A stretch of 64,000 nucleotides of DNA. Source: WHSW01 sp963742205 (GTDB taxonomy: Bacteria > Actinomycetota > Thermoleophilia > Solirubrobacterales > 70-9). Positions 56,040 to 64,000 of the stretch are shown in pieces; the stretch's first letter is position 1; every line of letters begins with the position of its first letter. Position numbers and translations under genes: made by a program. The notes beneath the pieces are model-generated. The model was not told the DNA's origin and did no database searches. It worked only from the letters and a program-made list of their open reading frames with translations. The DNA lies in contig CAVUKZ010000012.1 in assembly GCA_963742205.1 (NCBI GenBank), positions 62,001-126,000 of the forward strand. Reading direction: 5' to 3'.

Positions 56040-56545
56040 TGGGCGAGACCCTGAAGCTGACCGACAGCGAGTCGGTCGAGATCGTCGGCTCGGGGGCGCA
56101 GGGTCTGGAGGTCGAGGCGACCTACGGCCCCGGCGGTACCGCGCCGCCGAAGCACCTGCACCCGGCCCAGGACGAGCGCTTTCGGGTGATCGAGGGGAGA
56201 ATCCGGGCCGTGGCCGGCGACCAGCAGCGCGAGCTCGAGGCCGGGGACGAGCTCGAGATCCCGCGCGGCGTGGCCCACCAGATGTGGAACCCGTACGAGG
56301 AGCCCGCGCGCGTCTCCTGGACCACGAGCCCGGCCGGGCGCACCGCGGACTGGTTTCGCGCGGTCGACGCGTTGGTGCGGGCCGGGCGGGCGGGCGGCGT
56401 TGGCGGCGCGCTCTCGTTCGGCGCCCTGCTCGACGAGTACGACGACACCTTCCGGCTCGCGGTCGGTCCCACGCCCGTGGTCGGCGTCGCGGTCAAGGCC
56501 CTGGGCTTCGCCGGCCGGCTGACCGGGCACGGCCCCGATCGATGA
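56039..56545 (+). CDS. cupin-domain protein
   Basis: ATG 56039 gives 168 residues. Cupin motif 1 is PPKHLHPAQDERFRVIEGRI and motif 2 is GDELEIPRGVAHQMWNP, with His and Glu metal ligands. A C-terminal helical segment (residues ~110-165) follows. The role is unknown. Its stop overlaps the LLM-oxidoreductase start by 4 bases, forming a three-gene overlapping chain with the SGNH gene. Confidence 0.88.
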   Translation: MGETLKLTDSESVEIVGSGAQGLEVEATYGPGGTAPPKHLHPAQDERFRVIEGRIRAVAGDQQRELEAGDELEIPRGVAHQMWNPYEEPARVSWTTSPAGRTADWFRAVDALVRAGRAGGVGGALSFGALLDEYDDTFRLAVGPTPVVGVAVKALGFAGRLTGHGPDR

Positions 56546-57394
56546 AGTTCGCCGTCGGCTACTTCCCGACCGACCGCGGCATCGACCCCGTGACGCTGGC
56601 GCGGATGGTCGAGGAGCGGCCGTTCGAATCGCTGTTCTTCACCGACCACACCCACATTCCCGGCCTCGCGCGAGACCCCGTACCCGGCCGGGACCGAGCT
56701 GCCCTGGGAGTACTCGCACATCCACGACCCGTTCGTCGCCCTGATGGCCGCGGGCGCCGCGACCGAGCGGATCAAGCTCGGCACCGGGATCTGTCTGGTG
56801 ATCCAGCGCGACCCGATCGCGACCGCGAAGGCGGCGGCGAGCGTCGACCGGCTCACGGGCGGACGGCTGCTGTTCGGCGTCGGCGCCGGCTGGAACCTCG
56901 AGGAGATGCGCCACCACGGCACGGATCCGGCCCGCCGCTTCGCGATCATGCGCGAGCGCGTCGAGGCGATCAAGGAGATCTGGACCTCCGAGGAGGCCAC
57001 CTACCACGGCGAGCACGTGGACTTCGACCGCATCTGGTGCTGGCCCAAGCCGCTCGCCGAGCCACACCCGCCGATCATCGTCGGCGGGCACGGCAAGCAC
57101 GTGCTCGACCGGGTGCTCGCCTACGGCGACGAGTGGATGCCCAACCGCTTCGGCGACGACGAGCGGATCAGCGCCCGGATCGCCCGCCTGCGTCAGGCCG
57201 GCGAGGACGCCGGCCGCGGCCCGATCCCGACCACGCTCGCGAACGCCACCACCGACCCACGGGTGCTGGAGCTCTACGAGTCCAGGGGCGTGCACCGGGC
57301 GCTGTTCTGGGTCGCGCAGGGCGACGAGTCAGACCTCGAGCGCCGCCTCGACCGGATCACGGCCGGGATCGACGACTACGAGCGCGCCGGCTAG
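56542..57394 (+). pseudogene. LLM-class (F420-dependent type) oxidoreductase, one frameshift
   Basis: ATG 56542 starts MKFAVGYFPTDRGIDPVTLA and SLFFTDHTHIP. Near 56660, ATTCCCGG carries one C more than a readable ATTCCGG. Repair gives PASRETPYPAGTELPWEYSH and joins the intact rest: IKLGTGICLVIQRDPIATAK, SVDRLTGGRLLFGVGAGWNLEEM and PIIVGGHGKHVLDRVLAYGD. The luciferase-like fold and these motifs fit F420-using actinobacterial enzymes. Length after repair is about 284 residues. Confidence 0.88.
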
Positions 57395-57408
57395 CCGCGG
57401 CGGGAGGG

Positions 57409-58561
57409 TCAGAGCTGCGAGGCGTCGAACTCGAGGCTCAGGAGCGAGCGGCCGGTCAGCTCCCACGTCGCCGGGCCGACGAGCATGTGCTGGGTCGCCG
57501 CGTGCACGTCGCGGAAGCGGCGCTGGAGCGGGCTCGTCTCGTAGATCGCCGAGCCGCCCGCGAGCGAGTACGCGGTGTCGACCGCCGCGGCCGCCGCCTC
57601 GATCGCGTGGGTCGAGGCCAGCCGCAGCCCCGCGCGCAGCTCGACCGGGATCGCCGCGCCGGCGACCGCCGCCTCCCAGGCCGCCCGCTGGCTCTCGTAC
57701 AGCAGGGAGCGGGCGGCGCGCAGGGAGGCCTCGGCCCGGGCGACGCCGGACTGCGTCGCGGGCCGTTCGGCGAGCTTGCGCGTGCTCAGCGTCGGCGTCT
57801 TGGCCCCGGCGAGCTCCGCCAGATCGTCGAGCGCCCCGCGCGCGATCCCGAGCCCGACCGCGGCGATCGACGCCGCCAGCAGGCCGAAGGGCGGGAACGC
57901 GTACAGCGGGCCGCGCTCGCGCGGACCGTCGGTGAGCAGCGACGCGGAGCGCGCGGCGGGGACCGCGAGCGCCGTCGACGGCGATGTCGTGGCTGCCGGT
58001 CGCCCGCAGCCCGGACACCGACCAGGTGTCGATCACCTCGACCTCGGCGGAGCGCATCAGCACCAGGCGGATGTCGGGCCGGCCGCTTGCCAGCAGCCGC
58101 GGCTCGTCGCCGTCGAGGACCACGCAGCCGCCCATCAGCCAGTCGCAATTGTCGACGTTGCTGCAGAAGCGCCACCGCCCGTCGACCGTGAGCTCCCCGC
58201 CCGTGGCCGCGGCGCGGCCCATGGGCGCGAAGACGCCGCCGACCACGCCCGCGGAGTCGCCGAAGACCTCGCGGGCCGCGTCGGGCTCGAGGTACGCGGC
58301 GAGCATCCCGGCGGTCGCGCAGACGGCGACGCACCAGCCGGCCGCCGCGTCGCCCCGGGCGAGCTCCTCGACCGCGCCGAGCAGCTCGCGCGGCGGCGCC
58401 TCACCGCCGCCCAGCGACTCCGGGACGCAGAGGCGGTAGAGGCCGGCCTCCGCGAGCTCGTCCGAGAGCGTCGCCGGCAACCGCCGCTCGGCCTCGGCTT
58501 CCGCAGCGAGCGCCGCCGCCCGCGGCGCGATCTCCCTGGCGGCCTCGAGCGGCGAGGTCAT
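57409..58561 (-). pseudogene. acyl-CoA dehydrogenase-like flavoprotein, one frameshift
   Basis: ATG 58561 begins an N-terminal helical domain (EIAPRAAALAAEAEAERRLP, LCVPESLGGGEAPPRELL). A beta domain follows (GELTVDGRWRFCSNVDNCDW, DTWSVSGLRATGSHDIAVDG). The frame shifts near 57970, after which AAIAAVGLGIARGALDDLAEL and the C-terminal helices (AYSLAGGSAIYETSPLQRRF) run to 57409. FCSN and GLRATGSHD resemble the hydroxylase (HsaA/NcnH) branch rather than fatty-acid enzymes, and no catalytic Glu was located. Its partner flavin reductase is not in the window. Confidence 0.82.
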
Positions 58562-58785
58562 CGCGCCGGATCATCGCACCGGCCGGGCGCGGCGACACCG
58601 TAGTTCTCCACATCGGATCTGCGGGATCTCACCGTTGATTCGGCCCCTGGCCGGTGAGAGGGTGGTCACAGCCCGCGAGCGGCGGAGGCCGTGGCAGGGC
58701 TGGACGAAGGCGTCACCGCCTGGGGGGTGCTCTGCGCCCCGCGAGAGAGTGCTCCGGTGACGTCTTCGTCGTCGTGCCCGCGGAC

Positions 58786-59382
58786 TCAGACGTCGAACCA
58801 GGTGCCGGTCGGCCCGAGGTTGACGATCCGCGTCGGTCCGAGGGTCGCCTCGGCGCCCCAGCTCTCATGGATGTGGCCGCAGACGGCGAGGCGCGGCCGC
58901 TTGGCCTCGATCGCCTCGCAGATCGCCGTGCTGCCGAGGTGGTCGCCCCCGCTCGAGGTGTCGACGTACCCGAAGGGAGGCGAGTGGAGCACGAGCACCG
59001 CACCCTCGGGGCAGGCTGCCAGTCGCGCCGCGGCGTCCTCGTCGGAGAGGTCGAAGCTCCAGTCCCACGGGGTGATCGGGACCCCGGCGCCGAGGCCGAA
59101 GAACTCGACCCCGTCGAGGCTCGTGAGCTCGCCGTGGAGCACCGTCGCCGCGGCCCAGTCGGCGGTCGCCGCCCGCAGCGCGTCATCGGTCTCGTTGTTG
59201 CCGGGCACGAGCACGGTCGGGGTCTCGATCCCGGCCAGGGCGTCGATCGTCTCCTCGAGCCCCTCGTGAATCGAGGCGAAGTCGCCCGCGCCGACGACCA
59301 CGTCCGCGTCGCCGGAGAGCTCGACGAGGCGCGCGGCCTGGTCGAGGTCGCGGTGCAGGTCCGAGAACGCCAGCACGCGCAT
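58786..59382 (-). CDS. metallophosphoesterase family protein
   Basis: ATG 59382 gives 198 residues with all five calcineurin-like motifs: SDLHRDLD, GAGDFAS, GNNETDD, VLHSPPFG and CGHIHESWG. The short length fits small phosphodiesterases of unknown substrate. It starts nine bases after the LtrA stop, so it is the last gene of a minus-strand operon (ligase, LtrA, phosphoesterase). The gap 58562-58785 shows no gene. Confidence 0.9.
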   Translation of the reverse strand: MRVLAFSDLHRDLDQAARLVELSGDADVVVGAGDFASIHEGLEETIDALAGIETPTVLVPGNNETDDALRAATADWAAATVLHGELTSLDGVEFFGLGAGVPITPWDWSFDLSDEDAAARLAACPEGAVLVLHSPPFGYVDTSSGGDHLGSTAICEAIEAKRPRLAVCGHIHESWGAEATLGPTRIVNLGPTGTWFDV

Positions 59383-59391
59383 CGGCGGAAT

Positions 59392-60618
59392 CTATCCGGC
59401 GGCGGCGGGCGGGACCATCGTCTCCGAGCCGCCACCGGAATGGCGAATCCGCTGGCGCGCGTCGCGGAAGTGGGTCGACTCGTACGCGATCAGCGCCACG
59501 TGGACGGCGGCGACGGCCAGGACGGCGGCGAGCGCGTCGACCGAGGTCGCGAACGGGATCAGCGCCAGCAGGATCACCGCCGTGAACAGCCGCTGGCGGT
59601 TGATCGTGCCGAGGTTGCGCAGGCGGATGGCCACATGGCCGACGAGATACAGGGCAGCGCCGCCGCACAGCGCCACGGCGGGCACCGTGTCGAGCGGGGC
59701 GTCCACGTGCAGCAGGGCCTTCTTCAGCCCCAGCGCGACGAGCACCACGCCCGCGATCAGCAGCAGATGCAGGACCCCGTAGCTGTCGCGGCTCACCCGC
59801 GTGCGCTCGAGCCGGCCCAGCTCCGCGAAGCGCCGTCCCGCGACCAGCGCGACGACGTCGAAGTAGGCCCACCACTGGCACGCGGCGATCACCAGACCCC
59901 CGATCGCGGCGGCGACCACGCCGGCGGTGAGCCCGGTCGAGGCGAGGCCGGTGCCGGTGGCGACGATCGACTCGCCGAGGGCGATGATCACGATCAGCCC
60001 GAAGCGCTCGTGGAAGTGCGTGGGGGCGACGGAGAAGCCGCTCATGTCCTGCACGTACGGCGTCCCGTAGTCGATGATCAGGGCGACGATCCAGAGCCCG
60101 GCGGCGGCGCCGCCGTCGAGGAAGCCGGCGATCACGATCAGGGCCGGCGCCGCGAGCAGGCCGGGGGCGAGCCCCATAATGGCGCCGCGGATGTCGGTGT
60201 CCTCGACCCCGCGCGCGTAGACCAGGATGTGGATCGCGCGGACGGCGAAGTACGCGAAGCCGAAGACGACCGAGTCGTCGCCGAAGGCCTGCGGGACGGC
60301 CAGCGCCGCGACCAGCATCGCCGCCATCGCCGATAGCAGCCCGACCCGCGCGATCCCGTCGTCGGAGTGCAGGGCGTTGGTGAGCCACGCGTAGCCGGCC
60401 CACGCCCACCACACCGCCGCCAGCACCAGCAGCCCCTGGCCGAGGCCCTCCCAGGTCGGGTGCGCGGCCATCAGCCCCGTCACCTGGGTGAAGGCGAAAA
60501 CGAAGACGAGGTCGAAGAACAGCTCGAGCGGGGTGACCTGCTCGGAGAGCTCCTCGTCGGGACCCTCCTCGGGCTCGGTCGGCATCTGGGTGGTCGTCGC
60601 CTCCATCGCGCAGATCAT
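59392..60618 (-). CDS. low-temperature-requirement A (LtrA) family membrane protein
   Basis: ATG 60618 overlaps the upstream stop by 4 bases and gives 408 residues; ATG 60606 is the alternative. An acidic N-terminus leads to ELFFDLVFVFAFTQVTGLMA, the LtrA signature, and about ten helices follow. SEQVTPLELFFDLVFV and FHERFGLIVIIALGESIVA are characteristic family blocks. Its role is unknown; the Listeria founder was needed for growth at low temperature. Confidence 0.9.
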   Translation of the reverse strand: MICAMEATTTQMPTEPEEGPDEELSEQVTPLELFFDLVFVFAFTQVTGLMAAHPTWEGLGQGLLVLAAVWWAWAGYAWLTNALHSDDGIARVGLLSAMAAMLVAALAVPQAFGDDSVVFGFAYFAVRAIHILVYARGVEDTDIRGAIMGLAPGLLAAPALIVIAGFLDGGAAAGLWIVALIIDYGTPYVQDMSGFSVAPTHFHERFGLIVIIALGESIVATGTGLASTGLTAGVVAAAIGGLVIAACQWWAYFDVVALVAGRRFAELGRLERTRVSRDSYGVLHLLLIAGVVLVALGLKKALLHVDAPLDTVPAVALCGGAALYLVGHVAIRLRNLGTINRQRLFTAVILLALIPFATSVDALAAVLAVAAVHVALIAYESTHFRDARQRIRHSGGGSETMVPPAAAG

Positions 60619-61370
60619 CCCAGCGGGCGGTGGCCCGCCTCGAGGCCGGCGGCCAGCTCGAGGGTCTCGGCGTCGAGCTCGGCATCGACAAGCTCGAACT
60701 CGCGCTCGACCTCGGCCAGCAGGGCCCGCTCCGCGTCGTCGAGCGTCGTCCCCGGAACCTCGTCGGCGACGCTGCCGGCGGTCGCCGGATCCCAGTCGAG
60801 CTCGAGCGCGGCGTAGACGGGCTCCAGCGTCGCGCGCACCAGCGCGCCGTCGGTGACCACCAGCACCCCGCCCGCATGCGCGCCGCCGGTGATCATGCGC
60901 TGGCCGATCCCCGCCAGCTTCACCCGACCGCGCGCGTTGACGCTCCAGGCGCCCGGGCAGTACTCGCCCGGGACCTCGCCGACTCGGGCGTCGACCCCGA
61001 GCGATCGCAGGGAGGCGGCGATGATCCCCGCGAGGCGCTCGAAGCGCTGGTGCGTCCCCGCCGCGGGGCGCTCCTCAGGCGTCGCCCACGCAACGGCGAG
61101 CGTGCCCTCGTGAAAGAGGGCCGCGCGTCCGCCCGCGAGCCGGACGACCGGCTCGAAGCCCGCGGCCCGGGCCGTCGCGACCGCCGCCTCAAAGCCGGGG
61201 GCGGCGCGATCCTGCTTCGAGAACGCAAGCTCCCGCGCGGGGCGATGCAGGCGCAACGTCGGGCCGAGCTCGCCGGCGGCGACCCGCGTCAGGATCGCCT
61301 CGGAGACCCCGGTCCCGTAGGCCGGTCGGTCGGGAAATCCCTGCCTGATCAGGCGTAGTCGCGGCTTCAT
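60615..61370 (-). CDS. lipoate-protein ligase A-like (BPL/LplA/LipB fold) protein
   Basis: ATG 61370 gives 251 residues; an in-frame ATG at 61394 is possible. The fold core shows ELGPTLRLHRPARELAFSKQD, FEPVVRLAGGRAALFHEGTL, the RLAGGR-type substrate loop, and GEVPGEYCPGAWSVNARGRVKLAGIGQRM, with the conserved Lys in VKLAGIG. It should attach or transfer lipoate or octanoate, but the class also includes non-ligase relatives. The CRP-type palindrome overlaps the longer start and sits between this gene and the Rpf-like gene. Confidence 0.85.
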   Translation of the reverse strand: MKPRLRLIRQGFPDRPAYGTGVSEAILTRVAAGELGPTLRLHRPARELAFSKQDRAAPGFEAAVATARAAGFEPVVRLAGGRAALFHEGTLAVAWATPEERPAAGTHQRFERLAGIIAASLRSLGVDARVGEVPGEYCPGAWSVNARGRVKLAGIGQRMITGGAHAGGVLVVTDGALVRATLEPVYAALELDWDPATAGSVADEVPGTTLDDAERALLAEVEREFELVDAELDAETLELAAGLEAGHRPLG

Positions 61371-61392
61371 CGGAATGTGAGCGTTTCCTTGC

Positions 61393-61414
61393 ATGTGTGA
61401 CCACCGTCACACAT
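61393..61414. promoter_or_regulatory. CRP-type palindrome (TGTGA-N6-TCACA) between lplA-like and rpf-like genes
   Basis: The core TGTGACCACCGTCACA (61396-61411) is an exact match to the CRP/FNR-family consensus TGTGA-N6-TCACA. It is extended to a 9-bp perfect inverted repeat (ATGTGTGAC/GTCACACAT). The nearest divergent start is at 61370, and the Rpf-like GTG is at 61600, so it could serve either promoter. In mycobacteria rpfA is a CRP target with the same type of site. Confidence 0.7.
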
Positions 61415-61583
61415 AAAACGCTAATTCGTTGTCACCCTGCTCGGCCACACGGATCCAAACCCGGGGTCTGACGTCGGTGAACGCCGGCGTCGAGCGTAAC
61501 GACGCCGCCCCGGGCCGCGAAGCCGCCCGGCCCACCACCCCGATGCAAATCGAGGCGAAGTCCGCCGACCGGGCGCACTCAAC

Positions 61584-61590
61584 GGAGGTG
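61584..61590 (+). promoter_or_regulatory. ribosome-binding site deciding the rpf-like start
   Basis: GGAGGTG lies nine bases before GTG 61600. Starting there gives a standard signal peptide, whereas the longer open frame from 61429 would put a non-hydrophobic leader in front. Confidence 0.7.
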
Positions 61591-61599
61591 ATTCGTCCC

Positions 61600-62163
61600 G
61601 TGTCACGTAAGTCAAAGCTTGCCTCGATCTCGTGCGCGCTCGCGCTCGGGCTCGGCGCCACGGCAACGGCCCAGGCCGCCCAGCCGCAGATCAAGGTCCT
61701 GAGCCATCCGGCCGAGCAGTTCCAGCGCTCGATCGACACCCAAAAGCTCGAGCTTCGCTATCGCGGCCTCAGCCGCGAGGCCCGTCACGTCGACGTGAAG
61801 CCCGACGCGAAGCTGATTCACAGCGCCGAGACGACCGAGACCGAACTCCGCAAGGGCATCGATCAGCTGCGCCACAAGGTCGCCGCCGCCAAGCGGGCGG
61901 CGCAGGCCGAGCCCGACTTCGGCCTGGCGTCCGGCGTCTCGCAGTCGACCCTCGACGCGATCGCCGCGTGCGAGTCGGGCGGCGACCCGACCGTGGTCGA
62001 CAGCTCCGGCACCTACTACGGCAAGTACCAGTTCGACACCGGCACCTGGGCATCGGTCGGCGGCAGCGGCAGCCCGGCCGATGCCTCGGAGGCCGAGCAG
62101 GACTACCGCGCGTCGCTGCTCTACAGCCGCGCGGGCTCGAGCCCGTGGCCGGTCTGCGGCTGA
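61600..62163 (+). CDS. secreted Rpf-like (resuscitation-promoting factor) transglycosylase-fold protein
   Basis: GTG 61600 gives 187 residues with a signal peptide (SRKSKLASISCALALGLGAT ... AQAA). A coiled, Lys/Glu-rich region (~residues 30-110) follows, then a C-terminal Rpf domain. The domain reads LDAIAACESGGDPTVVDSSG, with the catalytic Glu in ACESGGD, then TYYGKYQFDTGTWASVGGSG and SPWPVCG, keeping both Cys that form the Rpf disulfide. Rpf proteins cleave peptidoglycan and wake dormant actinobacterial cells. An exact CRP-type palindrome lies about 190 bases upstream. No stem-loop riboswitch could be confirmed in the 61415-61583 leader. Confidence 0.93.
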   Translation: MSRKSKLASISCALALGLGATATAQAAQPQIKVLSHPAEQFQRSIDTQKLELRYRGLSREARHVDVKPDAKLIHSAETTETELRKGIDQLRHKVAAAKRAAQAEPDFGLASGVSQSTLDAIAACESGGDPTVVDSSGTYYGKYQFDTGTWASVGGSGSPADASEAEQDYRASLLYSRAGSSPWPVCG

Positions 62164-62192
62164 GGCGAGCCGCTCGCACCGCGTCCTCTGTG

Positions 62193-62226
62193 AGGGCCCC
62201 GGGCCGGTCGGCCGGGGCCCTCTTTG
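62193..62226 (+). terminator. terminator after the rpf-like gene
   Basis: AGGGCCCCGGGCC, a short GGTC loop, then GGCCGGGGCCCT followed by CTTTG form a strong hairpin with a short T stretch, 30 bases past the stop. Confidence 0.75.
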
Positions 62227-62257
62227 AGTCCGGCGACGTCCGTGCCGATGGGAGGGC

Positions 62258-62969
62258 GTGAAGGCGGACGACTTCGTGCTCGTCTCGGGCATGCGCGACA
62301 CCCGCGGTGCCCTCGCCCGCTGGAACGCCGCGCCGTGGCCCGTGCTGCGGGTGTGGCTCGGCGGCGCGCTGCTGGTGGCGTCAACGCTGTTGTTCGCCGT
62401 CTGGGTGATCGCCTCGGTCTCGACCGCGGACGAGACCCCGATGTCGCTTCCGGGCCTGACGGGCGACGCGACGCTCACGGACGTCCTCCACATCCTCTAC
62501 CGCAACTCGCTGGTGCTCGCGCTGCACGCGTGCGCCTGCGTGGCCGGGTTCATCGCCGGCAGCTCGCTGGTGTTGTCCGCGAAGAGGCGCCACGGCTTCT
62601 CGCGGCTCGTGCACGAGAAGGCGCGCCCGATCGCGCTCGGCTGGGTCGTGCTGGTCACCTGCTTCTCGCTCGCCACCCAGGCTTACGCACTCGGCCTCAC
62701 CGGCGCGCAGCTCGCCCGCCAGGAGGCGCTCTCGACCGGCGAGCTGGTGCTGACCGTGCTCCCGCACGCGGTGCCGGAGCTCGTGGCCGCTGTTCCTGCC
62801 GCTGGCGGCGTGGACGATCGCGAGCCGGCGCGACGAATGGCGCGACCTGCTGGCGGCGACCTTCGTCACGGTGGGGATCGCGATCCCGATCCTCGTGGTG
62901 TCCGCGACCTGGGAGGTCTACGTCTGGCCCCAGATCCTGAGGGCCGTCTCGCCGATCCCGGCGCTCTAG
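62258..62969 (+). pseudogene. SpoIIM-like (stage II sporulation M) membrane protein, one frameshift
   Basis: GTG 62258 starts a protein with helices VWLGGALLVASTLLFAVWVI, NSLVLALHACACVAGFIAGS and LGWVVLVTCFSLATQAYALG. The SpoIIM-type motif TVLPHAVPELVA sits just before a break near 62790. In the other frame it continues LFLPLAAWTIASRRDEWRDL and AIPILVVSATWEVYVWPQIL to a stop at 62969. The span of 712 bases is one over a multiple of three. SpoIIM homologues in non-sporulating actinobacteria have unknown roles. It is convergent with the enoyl-CoA hydratase gene (4-base overlap). Confidence 0.82.
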
Positions 62970-63709
62970 GCCTGGCGCTTGCCGGCGGGCTCGGCGGCGT
63001 CCGGGTCCTCGTCGCGGAGCAGGGCGCGGCGGAACACGCGCTCCTCCTCCTCGAAGAGGAAGCCCCACAGGTGCCGGCGCTCGAGCATCGTCCGGCGCTT
63101 GGTCTCGAGGATCGCGCGCCGTGGCAGGGCCGCGATCCGCTCGGCCAGGGCCACGCCCCGCGGCAGCACGTCGCCCGCGACGACCTCGCGCACGATCCCC
63201 AGCCGCTGGGCCTCTTGGGCCTGCACCACGCGCCCGGTCAGGCAGAGCTCCTGGGCGACCGTGGCCGGGAGCACGGCGCGGGCCGCGGCATAGCTCGGGG
63301 GGATCCCGCGCGGCAGCTCGGGATAGCCGAAGCGGGCGCGGTCGGAGGCCACGCGCAGGTCGCAGAGAAGCGCCAGCGCGAAGCCCCCGGCGAGCGCCGG
63401 GCCGTTGACGGCCGCGACCACCGGGCGCCGGCAGTTGCCGACGGCCTGGAAGGCGAGCGTGCTGGTCTCGACCAGGCGTCGGCGATGCTCGAGGTCGCCG
63501 CCGAACTCGTCCGTGTCCATACCGGAGCAGAACGAGTTCCCGGCGCCCGTCAGCACGACGCAGCCGACGCCCTCGTCGCGGTCGAGGGCGCTGAGCGCGT
63601 CGCCGAGCTGTTGGCGGAGCTCGATCGAGAGGGCGTTCGCCTTCTCGGGCCGCTGGAGGGTGACCAGCGCCACCTCCCCGCGGTGTTCGATCGAGAGCAG
63701 ACCCGACAC
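62966..63709 (-). CDS. enoyl-CoA hydratase/isomerase family protein
   Basis: ATG 63709 gives 247 residues. Oxyanion-hole segments are GAGNSFCSGMDTDEF and NGPALAGGFALALLCDLRVA. FGYPELPRGIPPSYAAARAV carries the catalytic-type Glu of the hydratase group at P-E-L, but the position of the first Glu is less clear. It could act in beta-oxidation or as an isomerase; no neighbouring fatty-acid gene decides this. Confidence 0.9.
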   Translation of the reverse strand: MSGLLSIEHRGEVALVTLQRPEKANALSIELRQQLGDALSALDRDEGVGCVVLTGAGNSFCSGMDTDEFGGDLEHRRRLVETSTLAFQAVGNCRRPVVAAVNGPALAGGFALALLCDLRVASDRARFGYPELPRGIPPSYAAARAVLPATVAQELCLTGRVVQAQEAQRLGIVREVVAGDVLPRGVALAERIAALPRRAILETKRRTMLERRHLWGFLFEEEERVFRRALLRDEDPDAAEPAGKRQA

Positions 63710-63755
63710 GGGCGCGATGCTACTCCGCGAACCGCGCTCGTCGAGGGCGCGCCGC

Positions 63756-63947
63756 TCAGGCCGCCTTGCGGCGGTCGCCCTCTTCTCGGCTCGGCCTGGG
63801 TCGCTGGCGGGTGACCTTGATCTCGCCCGCGAACAGGTCCGGCGAGAACTCCTTGAGCATCAACTCGAGGCAGCGACGGCAACTGCACTCCGGCACCGCC
63901 AGACCGGTCTCCGGGCATCTCCGTTGCCCCACGCCGTGCGTCGCCAC
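63756..63947 (-). CDS. small protein with a C-x9-C-x-C-x2-C putative zinc motif
   Basis: GTG 63947 gives 63 residues. The N-terminal half has four Cys (RRCPETGLAVPECSCRRC), suited to binding one zinc or an Fe-S centre. The rest is LELMLKEFSPDLFAGEIKVT with a basic tail. No family is recognised. It lies 46 bases upstream of the enoyl-CoA hydratase gene on the same strand. Confidence 0.5.
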   Translation of the reverse strand: MATHGVGQRRCPETGLAVPECSCRRCLELMLKEFSPDLFAGEIKVTRQRPRPSREEGDRRKAA

Positions 63948-64000
63948 GGAAACGAGACTAGAGCTGGCGCCCGGCGGAAAAACGAGGCGGGATCGCCGCA

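Noticed and set aside
61415..61583. Possible ydaO (c-di-AMP) riboswitch in the rpf-like leader, since such switches precede rpf genes in other actinobacteria.
   Set aside because: Some pieces look similar (GGTGAACGCCGGC), but the conserved GTCAGCTAACC-type block and the second GGTGAA repeat are absent. A covariance search would be needed.

Overview
The window is about 70% G+C with short intergenic gaps, many GTG/TTG starts, and chains of genes overlapping by 1 to 4 bases. Several traits point to a deep-branching actinobacterium, most likely class Thermoleophilia (Solirubrobacterales-like): an Rpf-type secreted muralytic protein, a LuxR/LAL regulator, an F420-type luciferase-like oxidoreductase, a LigD-type phosphoesterase, and ftsEX followed by smpB. 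This placement is inferred from gene content, not from a marker phylogeny. No insertion sequence, integrase, phage structural gene, CRISPR array, rRNA or tRNA was seen. The one RNA gene found is tmRNA (ssrA).

Region 1 (1-21.1 kb) is an envelope and ion-homeostasis block: two DUF2252 genes, a SulP transporter, two ClC channels, an aquaporin, a DUF389 protein, G6PD, a GH15 glucosidase, a GMC oxidoreductase, a CPA-type antiporter, a GAP-family protein, a formylglycine-generating enzyme (FGE), a TRIC-type channel, a DUF1269-like protein and an arylsulfatase. Most reading frames here are broken by single-base indels, and 10.0-13.7 kb is almost unreadable. Where the expected codons can be inferred, breaks often fall in C or G runs. 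That suggests consensus errors at least as much as gene decay. FGE and the Cys-type sulfatase form a functional pair: FGE converts the sulfatase active-site Cys to formylglycine.

Region 2 (21.2-29 kb) holds small membrane proteins, a holin-like/phosphodiesterase fusion, a large LAL-type LuxR regulator, and a divergent glutamate decarboxylase gene. A 10-bp perfect inverted repeat and a short leader ORF lie between the last two. Region 3 (29.2-34.2 kb) is a tightly overlapping chain ftsE-ftsX-ctp(S41)-rnr-smpB, linking the divisome with RNase R/SmpB quality control. The partner RNA, ssrA, lies at 41.2-41.6 kb. Region 4 (34.2-41.1 kb) holds a flavoprotein disulfide reductase, a LigD-like phosphoesterase fused to a ligase domain that has lost its catalytic residues, an M50 protease, an orphan LanC-like protein, a PAP2 phosphatase and a DHFR-like reductase.

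Region 5 (41.2-64 kb) contains tmRNA, a secreted RTX-repeat protein, an M20 peptidase, an MpaB-like oxygenase, a sterol-desaturase-like protein and a polar amino-acid ABC transporter. It also has SDR, FAD, GNAT and XRE genes, an Abi-alpha/DUF445 pair, an MFS transporter, an SGNH hydrolase-cupin-LLM oxidoreductase chain, and an acyl-CoA dehydrogenase-like gene. A lipoate-ligase/LtrA/metallophosphoesterase operon follows. Next is an Rpf-like gene with an exact CRP-type palindrome upstream, then a SpoIIM-like protein and an enoyl-CoA hydratase. Frame breaks are much rarer here, about ten in 43 kb.
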